A stretch of DNA of 64,000 bases from a virus: IMG/VR virus record IMGVR_UViG_3300025154_000064, positions 1 through 64,000 of that record. One strand, written 5' to 3'. This document shows, piece by piece, positions 43,434-50,834 of this stretch. Both the position numbers and the translations under genes were made by a program. How positions within the stretch are numbered: the stretch's first letter is position 1; the number at the start of each line of letters is the position of its first letter. Under the pieces are notes generated by a model, which saw nothing but the letters and a program-made list of their open reading frames with translations, made no database searches and was not told where the DNA came from.

Positions 43434-43847
43434 CTATTCACGCGGGTTTGCGCCGTCACCATCTGCCACCACCTCATAGTTGTAATCTTTGCAGGCATAT
43501 CGGTTCGCCACAACCTCCTCACGGGTAAAGAGATCTCTCACCCATTCACTATCAAACCGAAACCCGCTAACCGGATTCACATCACCGACCTGCGCTTCCT
43601 CCCATTCTTTCGTTAATGGATGCTCAGGGGTGTTGTGTTGTGCCGGGTACCAATCATTCCGTTTGCATATGCGCTTGACTTTATCTCCAAAATAGATTTC
43701 ATTCCCGAACATATCGACTTCGCCAGTCCACATTTTCGGTTCTGAGCAGAACTCTTCGGAGAATTTATAAAACATGTCTGAGATATCGCGGGGTGTTTGA
43801 GCGTAAAAATCTTTCCAGTCCTTCTTCATTTGCGCTTTAAATTTCAT
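43434..43847 (-). CDS. hypothetical protein downstream of integrase, 137 aa
   Basis: It overlaps the integrase stop by ATGA, so it is translated with it. VDMFGNEIYFGDKVKRICKRN resembles small beta-barrel (KOW/YopX-type) phage proteins. Placed between int and attP, an accessory recombination role such as excision is conceivable but unsupported by motif. Confidence 0.55.
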   Translation of the reverse strand: MKFKAQMKKDWKDFYAQTPRDISDMFYKFSEEFCSEPKMWTGEVDMFGNEIYFGDKVKRICKRNDWYPAQHNTPEHPLTKEWEEAQVGDVNPVSGFRFDSEWVRDLFTREEVVANRYACKDYNYEVVADGDGANPRE

Positions 43848-44953
43848 ATCGCATCCCTTTCCAATTTAACCACCTTCCCCCGTTCCATAAGTTCGCGCTT
43901 CCGAGCCACTTCCATTTTGGCATATTTACGGACGGATTCGAGCCGGGCATGGTCGGTGATTTGTTGAAGGTCCGAAATTGACAGACCTTTTTCGTTTATG
44001 TATTGTGAACACGATGAATGTTTCAAGCCGGAATAGAGGTCGATGCTTTCCCCAGCATCCCGGCAGGCCTTGTGCCAAATCAGATTTAGGGAATCGTTTG
44101 TGTATCGTTTCCCTGGTGATCTGGACCTCCAATTGACGAACAAGAATGGGCTACCCAACGTTCGCGCAATTGGCGCGAAATATCGAACAAACTCAGAATG
44201 GGCCGGGATGATATGTTCGACGCCGGTTTTAGTCCGTTCAACAATCCGTCGAGCGCTTTCCGATCGACGGATAATAAAGATTCCATTCTCACGGTCCCAA
44301 TCCTCCCATTTTAAAACGCATGCCTCTGCCGGCCGGCGCAGGTGATATTTCAGCCACAAAAAGATGGCCCGGTGCTCCGCCGGGATCGCGTCAATTATTG
44401 CCATCTGGCGGTCCTCAGGCAACCAGACGATGCTTGGTTCCTGAATCTGGTAAAGCCGTTTTTCCGGGAAGGCCGGGACCTCCGGGATGCGGCGCGATTT
44501 CCATGCGTATTTCAAGCACGCATGGAGGCAATACATCGTGTTTAGTTTGCCCTTACCGGTGCGCTTTATTGAGTTGAGGAGCATCACCAAAACGTCGAAC
44601 TGGATCTCGTGCAACTGGAACGGATGCGCCTTGAAAAACGGCCCCAGGTGATTCCTTATTGAATTTTCGTAATCTTTGACGGTCGCCGGCGTCAATGTGG
44701 GGCGAACAGCGTTAAGCCATTCTGTGAGGTATGGGATGACATCGGTGAACTGTTCGCCGGTGAACTTTTCAATCCGAAAAATCCCGGCCTCTTGATCGGC
44801 CTGCATGGTAGCCAGTAGTTTGCCGGCGACCTTTTTATGGTACATCCTTTCCCCGCGATAGCGAGAAATAAAAAATGATTTCTTGCGCTTGGCATCATAC
44901 CATTTTACAAACCACCACCCTGAGTCTTTACGGAAATGGATTGATCCTTTCAT
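43844..44953 (-). CDS. int: tyrosine site-specific integrase, 369 aa
   Basis: N-terminal arm-binding strand region (SIHFRKDSGWWFVKWYDAKR), core-binding helices (about 85-190), and catalytic domain. The first Arg lies in KYHLRRPAEACVLKW, the Lys in the RRIVERTKTG hairpin, the late His in QITDHARLESV and the nucleophile Tyr in VRKYAKM. The HxxR box reads SGLKHSS, so the usual Arg appears as Lys. Start 44953 is chosen over 45019 because GGGGGTGT precedes it. Confidence 0.85.
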   Translation of the reverse strand: MKGSIHFRKDSGWWFVKWYDAKRKKSFFISRYRGERMYHKKVAGKLLATMQADQEAGIFRIEKFTGEQFTDVIPYLTEWLNAVRPTLTPATVKDYENSIRNHLGPFFKAHPFQLHEIQFDVLVMLLNSIKRTGKGKLNTMYCLHACLKYAWKSRRIPEVPAFPEKRLYQIQEPSIVWLPEDRQMAIIDAIPAEHRAIFLWLKYHLRRPAEACVLKWEDWDRENGIFIIRRSESARRIVERTKTGVEHIIPAHSEFVRYFAPIARTLGSPFLFVNWRSRSPGKRYTNDSLNLIWHKACRDAGESIDLYSGLKHSSCSQYINEKGLSISDLQQITDHARLESVRKYAKMEVARKRELMERGKVVKLERDAI

Positions 44954-45033
44954 GCAGACACCCCCAGTTGTTGTTAAACCACTGGGAAGGTTACTGTATA
45001 TGGTGGACTTGGTCAACATTTATTGAATTTCAA

Positions 45034-45210
45034 TCAATCGTCAATGGTATAGTCTATAATCGCTGCGACGATAAGGCTTAAGCCAATCACAATTGTGATA
45101 AAAAAGGTCCCAGCCACAATAAAGGTGCTTGTCGCGCCAGCCTTTATCATCCACCAGCCTGAGGCACAGGCGCCGCCGGCCAGCATCGGAACAAAAAGTC
45201 TTGTCAGCAT
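45034..45210 (-). CDS. small membrane protein, 58 aa
   Basis: ATG at 45210 follows AAAGGGGGAAGC. The sequence (MLTRLFVPMLAGGACASGWW... FIVAGTFFITIVIGLSLIVAAII) has two hydrophobic segments. It overlaps the previous gene by 7 bp. Function unknown. Confidence 0.6.
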   Translation of the reverse strand: MLTRLFVPMLAGGACASGWWMIKAGATSTFIVAGTFFITIVIGLSLIVAAIIDYTIDD

Positions 45211-45509
45211 GCTTCCCCCTTTATAATAATGTTATGTTGGTACCAATCTTTCGCAGCATCGTAAGCCGCGTCTCTTACGATACGCTGCATGTAATCTTTA
45301 TATGACCCGTGATCCTTTCTTGTTTGAGCATCCACAGCTGCCACCATGATCTCACCAAGCTTCCCCGTCTGCAATAAACGACAGAGATGCTTTTCAGCTG
45401 TCACAGCAATGACTCTTTCGGTCTCGCCACGAATGAACTCCCGTGAAAGACCCATTTCGTTCATCAAAACATTGCGAATATCGTTTATTTGGTCCTTGTT
45501 ATCTTTCAC
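45204..45509 (-). CDS. hypothetical helical protein, GTG start, 101 aa
   Basis: GTG at 45509 is 8 nt after AAGGAT. The product is helical and charged, with RKDHGSYKDYMQRIVRDAAYDAAKDWYQ. No domain recognised. It lies in the accessory operon. Confidence 0.55.
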   Translation of the reverse strand: MKDNKDQINDIRNVLMNEMGLSREFIRGETERVIAVTAEKHLCRLLQTGKLGEIMVAAVDAQTRKDHGSYKDYMQRIVRDAAYDAAKDWYQHNIIIKGEAC

Positions 45510-45512
45510 ATG

Positions 45513-45650
45513 TCATCCTTTCGATTGATACTTTGGACTCGCCAACAGCATAATAAGTAGCGGCCATCCGCTATCTGATGCGTAGCAAGCCACGCCTATT
45601 GTCAAAAAATATGCCAAGAAAACTATCGTCGCCAAAACCTTGTTATTCAT
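45513..45650 (-). CDS. very small membrane protein, 45 aa
   Basis: [22 protein letters not shown] is a single hydrophobic helix, followed by a second short hydrophobic stretch ([10 protein letters not shown]). It overlaps the RF-like gene by 8 bp and ends 4 bp before the next start region. It is tightly packed in the operon, hence probably real. Confidence 0.5.
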   Translation of the reverse strand: MNNKVLATIVFLAYFLTIGVACYASDSGWPLLIMLLASPKYQSKG

Positions 45651-45996
45651 CTCGAACAATCCATTTCCCGTCTTCGTCTACAATCTCAACCCGGATGTTA
45701 CCCGGGGCCATAGCCTCATCGACCCTCTGTTCAATAGTTTTCCCACCGGTAAGCTCGAAAGCTGTACGTTGCACCCATAGCTTGAATTCAGCGGTCCTGG
45801 TGAGACGTTCAAGAGCAATCCGTTTGTTCTGGTGTTGCGATCGCTCTGAACGGCTTTCCCCGACGGCCCGGGACGCCCGGTGAATTATCCTGACACCGGA
45901 TTCGGTTTTGTTCTGGTGCTGGCCACCCGGGCCACCGGACCTGAAGGTCTGGACCTCGAAGTCCTTTTTGCTTATCGTGAACAGGGGTTCTTTCAT
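45643..45996 (-). CDS. GGQ-domain release-factor-like peptidyl-tRNA hydrolase, 117 aa
   Basis: [19 protein letters not shown] (GGQ at residues 24-26) is the catalytic loop of class I release factors and of rescue factors such as ArfB/Prf[19 protein letters not shown] follows, typical for this domain. There is no codon-recognition domain. It could hydrolyse peptidyl-tRNA on stalled ribosomes or on a repaired ribosome. It sits in a repressor-linked accessory operon, unusual for such a gene. Confidence 0.85.
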   Translation of the reverse strand: MKEPLFTISKKDFEVQTFRSGGPGGQHQNKTESGVRIIHRASRAVGESRSERSQHQNKRIALERLTRTAEFKLWVQRTAFELTGGKTIEQRVDEAMAPGNIRVEIVDEDGKWIVRDE

Positions 45997-46298
45997 CTTA
46001 AAATTCGCCTAAGCCTGTTAGCTCCATATTCAGCTGCAACATAGTTTGCGCAATTAGAACAATAGAAAGTTCCATGGTTATAAGCAGACTCGTCTGTTGC
46101 GACTTTATCCTCGCATATAGAACACATTGTCGGTTGATTGGCGTTTACAGCCATCCTCAATATTTCAAATCCGTTTTCCGAAAGCCAATGGTGGAATTCC
46201 TTTGCAGTGTGAGAGCACTCTGCGTTCTGGCAAGCACCTAACTCAAAACTTAAACACTCTATATCACTACAAAATTCATATTTTTGATATTTATTCAT
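45993..46298 (-). CDS. Cys-rich zinc-binding protein, 101 aa
   Basis: Two Cys sets are visible: C..IEC.......CQNAEC at the N-terminus and CSICEDK...YCSNCANY near 60-84, the latter a clear zinc ribbon. ATGA overlap with the RF-like gene shows coupling. Function unknown. Confidence 0.6.
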   Translation of the reverse strand: MNKYQKYEFCSDIECLSFELGACQNAECSHTAKEFHHWLSENGFEILRMAVNANQPTMCSICEDKVATDESAYNHGTFYCSNCANYVAAEYGANRLRRILR

Positions 46299-46299
46299 C

Positions 46300-46551
46300 T
46301 CAAGCCCTCGCCATCTCGCCGCCCATCTTGCTGTCTATCGCAGAGCAGTACCCTTCGCCGTCATCATCCACCGTAAAGTGGGGGCAGGCTGGCTCATCAA
46401 CCAGGTTATACATCCTCGCAACCTCTGTTGGGTCACACATGCACATATTGCCGGATCCACACTCAGGACATTTGGCGTCATTGATATCCGGGAAGCCATC
46501 GAAGAGTGAGCTGCATTCCAGACAAAAAGATATTTTGTCGATCTTTTTCAT
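46300..46551 (-). CDS. small multi-Cys zinc protein, 83 aa
   Basis: Pairs FCLEC and CPECGSGNMCMC indicate a zinc ribbon, with two more Cys (ACPHF, YCSA) near the end. It follows the 46552 gene without a gap. Confidence 0.6.
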   Translation of the reverse strand: MKKIDKISFCLECSSLFDGFPDINDAKCPECGSGNMCMCDPTEVARMYNLVDEPACPHFTVDDDGEGYCSAIDSKMGGEMARA

Positions 46552-47076
46552 TTATTTAATCCCAACCGCTTCGAGCGACTTCATAATTAAACCCTTCAGG
46601 GTCGTTTCCTGATATTCCTTGATAGACTCGCTCAGTTGTTTTTTGCAGAACTGCTCTGATGACCTGGTGAAATCATTTTTTATTCTCTCAAGCCATGCTG
46701 CCATAGACTTTTTTAATTCATGGTTTATCCACGTTTCATTGTCACCACCAGCGCAGGCTTTTATAACGTTGCCGCGAGAGTCAACCGGTGAAAGCATTTT
46801 CTCGTCTATCTGCTTTTTAATGTAATCCTCGACAGAGCCTATAAATGTAGGTTTTCCCCATCTATCGGTAATAGCGATATCCTCATTGATAAGATTCATA
46901 AGCTTAGCATCAATCGCTTTGGACACTTCCCCAACTATCGCATCAACATGGTCCTTCGATATTTTGGCGAACACTATGTCAGAAATCTCTTTCTTGACAT
47001 TTTTGGTTACGACATCTTCAAATGATCTTTCGTCAAAGATGTCGTTTGTATCAACTTCTATCTTGAGTATAGCCAT
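46552..47076 (-). CDS. hypothetical helical protein, 174 aa
   Basis: Strongly helical and charged (DERSFEDVVTKNVKKEISDIVFAKI; AAWLERIKNDFTRSSEQFCKK). SD GGAAAGGATAT lies upstream. A GKPTFIGSVEDYIKKQIDE motif in the middle is distinctive but not assigned. Function unknown. Confidence 0.55.
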   Translation of the reverse strand: MAILKIEVDTNDIFDERSFEDVVTKNVKKEISDIVFAKISKDHVDAIVGEVSKAIDAKLMNLINEDIAITDRWGKPTFIGSVEDYIKKQIDEKMLSPVDSRGNVIKACAGGDNETWINHELKKSMAAWLERIKNDFTRSSEQFCKKQLSESIKEYQETTLKGLIMKSLEAVGIK

Positions 47077-47181
47077 TGTTTTGTATATCCTTTCCTTTCA
47101 GAGTGGCCCGGAATGGTGCGCTTGCAATCAACGGTACAGAGTAACCCCTGATTACAGAGGCGTCCCGGGCGCTGTTGAAAC

Positions 47182-47448
47182 TTAAGCCAAGCTTAAATTC
47201 TTGACCCTTGGCCAGTAAACTTTCCGCCGGCCACCGCGGGGACCCGCCGGTAAAGCCACCAGATAGGATTCGTGATCGCGCGTGCATGAGTTCGGATCGA
47301 CAGCATTGAAAACGAATTTCTTATCATCGAACTTGTTGCACTCGGCAAACTGGCTGCCGTCAACAGGCACGATTCCGATAACCTCGCCAGTCTTCATTGT
47401 CCCTTTTGATGCCCATTTAACCTTGTCGCCTTTTTTAAATTTCGCCAT
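47182..47448 (-). CDS. small KOW/SH3-like protein, 88 aa
   Basis: MAKFKKGDKVKWASKGTMKTGEVIGIVP is a KOW/DUF2945-type small barrel start. The C-terminal RDHESYLVALPAG closes the barrel, and a basic GGRRKVYWPR tail may bind nucleic acid. Confidence 0.6.
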   Translation of the reverse strand: MAKFKKGDKVKWASKGTMKTGEVIGIVPVDGSQFAECNKFDDKKFVFNAVDPNSCTRDHESYLVALPAGPRGGRRKVYWPRVKNLSLA

Positions 47449-47467
47449 TGTCTTCTTATCCTTTATG

Positions 47468-47569
47468 TTATTGGGTTATTGAGCTACCAATCCATTTGGT
47501 CGCTCTCATATCAAAAATGAGTGCGGGCTCTTCTTCGATGCCGTAATTTGGATACCAACCCCCAGGCAT
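47468..47569 (-). CDS. possible micro-protein, 33 aa
   Basis: ATG at 47569 opens MPGGWYPNYGIEEEPALIF...TKWIGSSITQ. Composition is sensible, but the SD is weak or absent. Located in a gap between two operon genes. Low confidence. Confidence 0.35.
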   Translation of the reverse strand: MPGGWYPNYGIEEEPALIFDMRATKWIGSSITQ

Positions 47570-47620
47570 CGAGTACTATATTCCCGGCGCCCGCCGACCG
47601 GTGAAAGGAGCGGGGGCCGG

Positions 47621-48082
47621 TTATTTCACCGGATTGTAAATTGCCTCCAGGATGGCACCGATACGCAGCATCCACCTGGGGTCATCCTTGTTGAACTCGA
47701 TCTCACTGTAAAAGTCCTCAACATCGTGAGGTTGGATCTTGAACGGATTGTCAGCGTCAACGTCTACCAGCGCGTGGCACAGCTCGTGTCGAATGATCCG
47801 GATGCGGTCCGGATCTTCGATAATGTTCCAGAGCATGCTATCCAGGCGCATGATATAGTCGTAGCCATCGGCGACAGCTGCATCGTCTATTGACAAGAAG
47901 CGCTCGACATCGTTCGTCTTGGCCAGACTGGCTGCAGCCAGCTTCCCGGAAACGGTGCGCTTCTTGGTGTCCATCAACGCAAGGATGTTGGCGCTAACGA
48001 GCTGGTGGAACTGAACGTCCTTACGGACCTTATCAAGAAGGTCGTAGACTGTTTGTGGTGCTGGTTCGAATCGTAGGTCCAT
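47621..48082 (-). CDS. putative phage metallopeptidase (HExxH), 153 aa
   Basis: RIIRHELCHALVDVD gives H99-E100-x-x-H103. A further PHDVEDF near 118-124 supplies another possible zinc ligand. This layout matches the small 'putative phage metallopeptidase' family. Its substrate is unknown; related genes often lie among anti-defence or accessory genes. Confidence 0.75.
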   Translation of the reverse strand: MDLRFEPAPQTVYDLLDKVRKDVQFHQLVSANILALMDTKKRTVSGKLAAASLAKTNDVERFLSIDDAAVADGYDYIMRLDSMLWNIIEDPDRIRIIRHELCHALVDVDADNPFKIQPHDVEDFYSEIEFNKDDPRWMLRIGAILEAIYNPVK

Positions 48083-48107
48083 TGGTGTTATCCTTTCTTT
48101 TTTTGGG

Positions 48108-48272
48108 TCACTTCGCTTTCTTCTTCATTTCATCCTCGACCTCTTTCGAGTACGAGAATTTCAAAACGCTATCGACTGCCACATCGCCCCCGCAGAACAC
48201 GCAGGGCCGGTCATCTTCGTGGTCCGTTTCTCTCTTTCCTCCGCACTGCACGCATTTAAATACGTGTATCAT
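48108..48272 (-). CDS. rubredoxin-like zinc-ribbon protein, 54 aa
   Basis: FKCVQCGGKRE ... RPCVFCGGDVAV forms a CxxC-CxxC zinc ribbon, followed by an acidic/basic helix. ATG 48272 lies inside the 3' end of the patatin gene, indicating coupling. Partnership with the patatin-like protein is possible. Confidence 0.6.
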   Translation of the reverse strand: MIHVFKCVQCGGKRETDHEDDRPCVFCGGDVAVDSVLKFSYSKEVEDEMKKKAK

Positions 48273-48942
48273 CTTCGCCAAGCCTTTCGCCGAAAAATTC
48301 CCGGGTAGATTGGACGCCTTCCCTGAAGAGTGCATCGAAAGCGTCTGCCGGCTCATCTGTAATCGGAATCTCATCGCCTGATAGCAGGATAGTCCTACGC
48401 AAATTGTAATTAAGGATACCGTCAAGCCGGTTTCTTTTATTAAGGATGATATTTACGAGTCCATTAAGAGTGGACGTCGCCGGGGAGACACGATCATAAA
48501 AGAAGATACCGATGGCGGGGTCACCCAGCGCGTTTAAATCAAACGCGCTGGTTAAAATGCCATCGGTGAGACCATCATCAGTACCAAATAGGAGCGATGC
48601 GCTTTGCAGGACCGAAACCTCGGTTCCTTTTATAATGTCCAGCTGGCCGCTTTCCAGGTTCGACACGCCAACTTTTAATTTATCGATATTTTTCCCTCGA
48701 AGAGCGTTGACAAGAAACGTTGCGAAATACTTCCGGCTATATACAGGGACATCTTTTGCAAGTTTGGCAACTTCACCCGCATTGTACCCGGCTGCCCATA
48801 ATGCGCCAACAACCGAACCTGAAGATATTCCAATGATATTGTTGGCTACAAACCCTTTTTCTTCCAGCACTGATACAGCACCAGCGATAGCGTAGAGCGC
48901 TCTGTGACCGACCCCTTCAATTACAAAATTACACTTTGGCAT
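48256..48942 (-). CDS. patatin-like phospholipase, 228 aa
   Basis: The N-terminal FVIEGVGHRALYAIAGAVSVL is the oxyanion-hole start of patatins, and IIGISSGSVVGALWAAG gives GxSxG with Ser40 as nucleophile. The catalytic Asp is probably Asp127 in LTDGILTSAFDL (usually DGG/DGA, here DGI). Such enzymes hydrolyse membrane lipids. It is the main gene of the leftward operon behind an operator-bearing promoter. Roles in lysogenic conversion or defence are inference. Confidence 0.8.
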   Translation of the reverse strand: MPKCNFVIEGVGHRALYAIAGAVSVLEEKGFVANNIIGISSGSVVGALWAAGYNAGEVAKLAKDVPVYSRKYFATFLVNALRGKNIDKLKVGVSNLESGQLDIIKGTEVSVLQSASLLFGTDDGLTDGILTSAFDLNALGDPAIGIFFYDRVSPATSTLNGLVNIILNKRNRLDGILNYNLRRTILLSGDEIPITDEPADAFDALFREGVQSTREFFGERLGEDDTRI

Positions 48943-48986
48943 TGGTTCCCCTTTCCGAGTTGGTGTTAATGTTGATTACGAAAACG

Positions 48987-49015
48987 GTTTTAATTCAAAA
49001 TTGAAGTGCAGTCAA
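48987..49015 (-). promoter_or_regulatory. leftward promoter with operator in the spacer
   Basis: Reading leftward: TTGACT (49015-49010), 17-bp spacer, TAAAAC (48992-48987). The spacer holds TTCAAAATTGAA (48994-49005), the same dyad as in the Cro-like promoter at 50010. It drives the patatin-to-integrase operon and should be blocked by the same repressor. Confidence 0.65.
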
Positions 49016-49076
49016 GCGTAAATATACCTAAAATCAATTTTATTTTAACATGGATTTTTGAGCGTAGGGAAGGGTT

Positions 49077-49095
49077 GGTGCCCGGATTGGGCACC
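49077..49095. repeat. short GC-rich hairpin
   Basis: GGTGCCC (49077-49083) and GGGCACC (49089-49095) form a perfect 7-bp stem with a 5-nt loop, between the 42-aa gene and the promoter at 49015. No U-run follows. It may end leftward transcription weakly or stabilise RNA. Confidence 0.45.
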
Positions 49096-49130
49096 ACTTT
49101 AGGTAGGTATTATTCGTTAAGTTAAATAAA

Positions 49131-49259
49131 TCAGTCTATTGATTCCATATCTCTGATTATCATTTGAAGGCGTTCTTGCGCAGCTTTGATTAATTCTACG
49201 TCACCGATGATAACAGCGTAATGCAATATTGAACTATAGTAAACAAATCTTCTATCCAT
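49131..49259 (-). CDS. small hypothetical protein, 42 aa
   Basis: ATG at 49259 has GGGGAGG at ideal spacing. The product (MDRRFVYYSSILHYAVIIGDVELIKAAQERLQM...) is helical and resembles a single ankyrin-like helix pair. It lies alone between the repressor terminator and the accessory operon promoter. Confidence 0.5.
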   Translation of the reverse strand: MDRRFVYYSSILHYAVIIGDVELIKAAQERLQMIIRDMESID

Positions 49260-49403
49260 TTATTACCTCCCCCATTATAAAAAAAAGTTAATCTGTATTA
49301 TCATATAGACATAAGCAATAACTGCTCCATTCTTTATGGTAAGTTAGATTTTTTTAAATTGTTGATAAATTGGATAATATTTACTGCTGGGGGGGGGTGT
49401 AAA

Positions 49404-49461
49404 AAAAAGGCATTGTAACTTTTTGTTACAATGCCTTTTTTGCCTGGTACAAAAAGTACCA
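49404..49461. terminator. bidirectional terminator after the repressor gene
   Basis: AAAAAGGCATTGTAAC (49404-49419) is perfectly complementary to 49425-49440, with T-runs on either strand. A second small stem (TGGTAC 49445-49450 with GTACCA 49456-49461) follows. It ends the leftward repressor transcript. Confidence 0.9.
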
Positions 49462-49465
49462 AGGG

Positions 49466-49960
49466 TCACTTTTTACCTTTTGGCTTCTTTGCGGGTACCT
49501 TATTGAGATTTAATTGAACAGGTTTCGGCTCCGGTTTAGGACCCGGTTCAACGACATCGACTTTGTTTTCAAGCAGAAGCTTTGGCATCTTTCTAATTGT
49601 ATCCTCCGCCATTTCCTTCTGGCCCATGGCGACCGAGAGATTAATCATCCTGATAAAAGGTTCAAGGTTCGGGAACATCTTCATTGCCTTTTCATCAAGC
49701 ACTACATACTCGGTTACGGTAAAGTCGTCTTCTAATAAATCCTTTATGCCAACCCCTAGGACCTCAGCGATTCTGTTAAGCTCAGCACGTGTCGGTATGC
49801 ATAAATTGTTTTTAATTTTTGCTATCCTAACGTTCGAATGTTTCAGCGGCTTTCTAACTCGATGCTTAGGGTCTTCGTAAACCATTTTCCCTAATTCGGT
49901 ATCATCAATCCCCTCTCTTTCCTGTAATACCATAATTCGTTCACCAAGATTTAATTTCAT
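49466..49960 (-). CDS. CI-like phage repressor, 164 aa
   Basis: The N-terminal 80 residues contain an HTH_XRE-type fold: LGERIMVLQEREGIDDTELGKMV, then NVRIAKIKNNLCIPTRAELNRIAEVLGVG. A middle helical domain may dimerise. The C-terminus is a Pro/Lys tail (KPEPKPVQ, KKPKGKK). There is no S24 self-cleavage domain, so induction is not by RecA-type autoproteolysis. Divergent from the Cro-like gene, with dyads between them. SD GGAGGG. Confidence 0.75.
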   Translation of the reverse strand: MKLNLGERIMVLQEREGIDDTELGKMVYEDPKHRVRKPLKHSNVRIAKIKNNLCIPTRAELNRIAEVLGVGIKDLLEDDFTVTEYVVLDEKAMKMFPNLEPFIRMINLSVAMGQKEMAEDTIRKMPKLLLENKVDVVEPGPKPEPKPVQLNLNKVPAKKPKGKK

Positions 49961-50009
49961 GCCGCACTCCCTCCAAGAGTCAAAAAATTAATAAAATTTC
50001 AATTTTATC

Positions 50010-50038
50010 TTGACCTGAATTCAAAATTGAATTATTTA
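50010..50038 (+). promoter_or_regulatory. Cro-like gene promoter with operator in the spacer
   Basis: TTGACC (50010-50015), a 17-bp spacer and TATTTA (50033-50038). The spacer contains the perfect dyad AATTCAA (50018-50024), AA, TTGAATT (50027-50033). Binding there would block RNA polymerase. A further half-site region (TTCAAAAATCAATTT) follows at about 50041-50055. Confidence 0.7.
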
Positions 50039-50078
50039 GGTTCAAAAATCAATTTAAACCTTCAAACAACGGTGCCAA

Positions 50079-50336
50079 ATGAACATCAACGATTACCTCG
50101 ATTCAAAAAACATGACCCAAAATGATTTCGCAACCCTCATCGGCCGATCACCCAGTTATATTACAAAGTTTAAAAAGCAACTGGTTACGCCATCTCTCAT
50201 AGAGGCAATTATTATTTATTTGGCATCCGATCAGCATGTCAATCTGCAAGACATGATCCCTCTTAATGTCATGAAACATCAAAACCAACCATGCAGCAAA
50301 GAATTGGCATCAGTATCATTTATAAAACATATTTGA
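50079..50336 (+). CDS. Cro-like HTH protein, 85 aa
   Basis: MNINDYLDSKNMTQNDFATLIGRSPSYITKFKK is a compact XRE/YdaS-type HTH. The short length and divergent orientation from the repressor fit a Cro-type antagonist controlling entry to lytic growth. No strong SD is seen at the ATG (GGTGCCAA upstream). Confidence 0.7.
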   Translation: MNINDYLDSKNMTQNDFATLIGRSPSYITKFKKQLVTPSLIEAIIIYLASDQHVNLQDMIPLNVMKHQNQPCSKELASVSFIKHI

Positions 50337-50377
50337 ATCTAAGTCAAGTTCTTTTTTTGATTTAGATTCATTCTTTT
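50334..50377 (+). terminator. terminator-like hairpin after the Cro-like gene
   Basis: TGAATCTAA (50334-50342) pairs with TTAGATTCA (50362-50370), followed by TTCTTTTT. The loop is long and T-rich. It would reduce readthrough into the recombination operon, so antitermination may be used. Confidence 0.6.
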
Positions 50378-50399
50378 TATCTTTTTATTGAGGTCAATA

Positions 50400-50540
50400 A
50401 TGAAAGATCCGAAGCGCGTGAGAAGGTTAATACGCAAAACTATCCGAATTCAAATGGAAAGTTTTTTAACATCAATATTTAACCAGCCTCTTCACGTTCG
50501 CCTGCTATTCGCTTGGCGAATTATAAGGGGTAAATTTTAA
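50400..50540 (+). CDS. small basic protein, 46 aa
   Basis: ATG at 50400 follows GAGG at about 6 nt. The product is very basic (MKDPKRVRRLIRKTIRIQ... RLLFAWRIIRGKF), suggesting nucleic acid or RNA polymerase binding. Its position just after a terminator would suit a small regulatory or antitermination factor, which is inference. Confidence 0.5.
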   Translation: MKDPKRVRRLIRKTIRIQMESFLTSIFNQPLHVRLLFAWRIIRGKF

Positions 50541-50555
50541 TGAGAGGAAAATAAT

Positions 50556-50834
50556 ATGGCAGTGGAACTCGGGGATGAAGTGATCGACATGGTATCGGGA
50601 TTTAAGGGGATTGCGGCAGCTTGCCATAACTACCTGAACGGATGCAACCGCATATCGGTTCAACCACCTGTAGACAATGACGGAAGGCTGCCGGAAGCGC
50701 AATCGTTCGATGAACCCCAACTCAAAGTATTAACCGCCGGCAAGGTCCAGAACTTCGCCAAAACAAAAGCCACACCCACCGGTGGGCCTGAAAAATTTTC
50801 TGACACCCCCAAAACAACAGGAAGGAACCGTTAA
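50556..50834 (+). CDS. conserved phage KOW-like small protein, 92 aa
   Basis: LGDEVIDMVSGFKGIAAACHNYLNGCNRISVQPP matches a recurrent phage family with a small barrel and a FDEPQLKV segment, often found near recombination genes. Function unknown. SD GAGAGGAAAA. Confidence 0.65.
   Translation: MAVELGDEVIDMVSGFKGIAAACHNYLNGCNRISVQPPVDNDGRLPEAQSFDEPQLKVLTAGKVQNFAKTKATPTGGPEKFSDTPKTTGRNR

Noticed and set aside
43257-43616. 119-codon plus-strand frame across the attP region
   Set aside because: It runs over the attP-like core and opposite the 43434 gene; hydrophobic composition mirrors the antisense strand.
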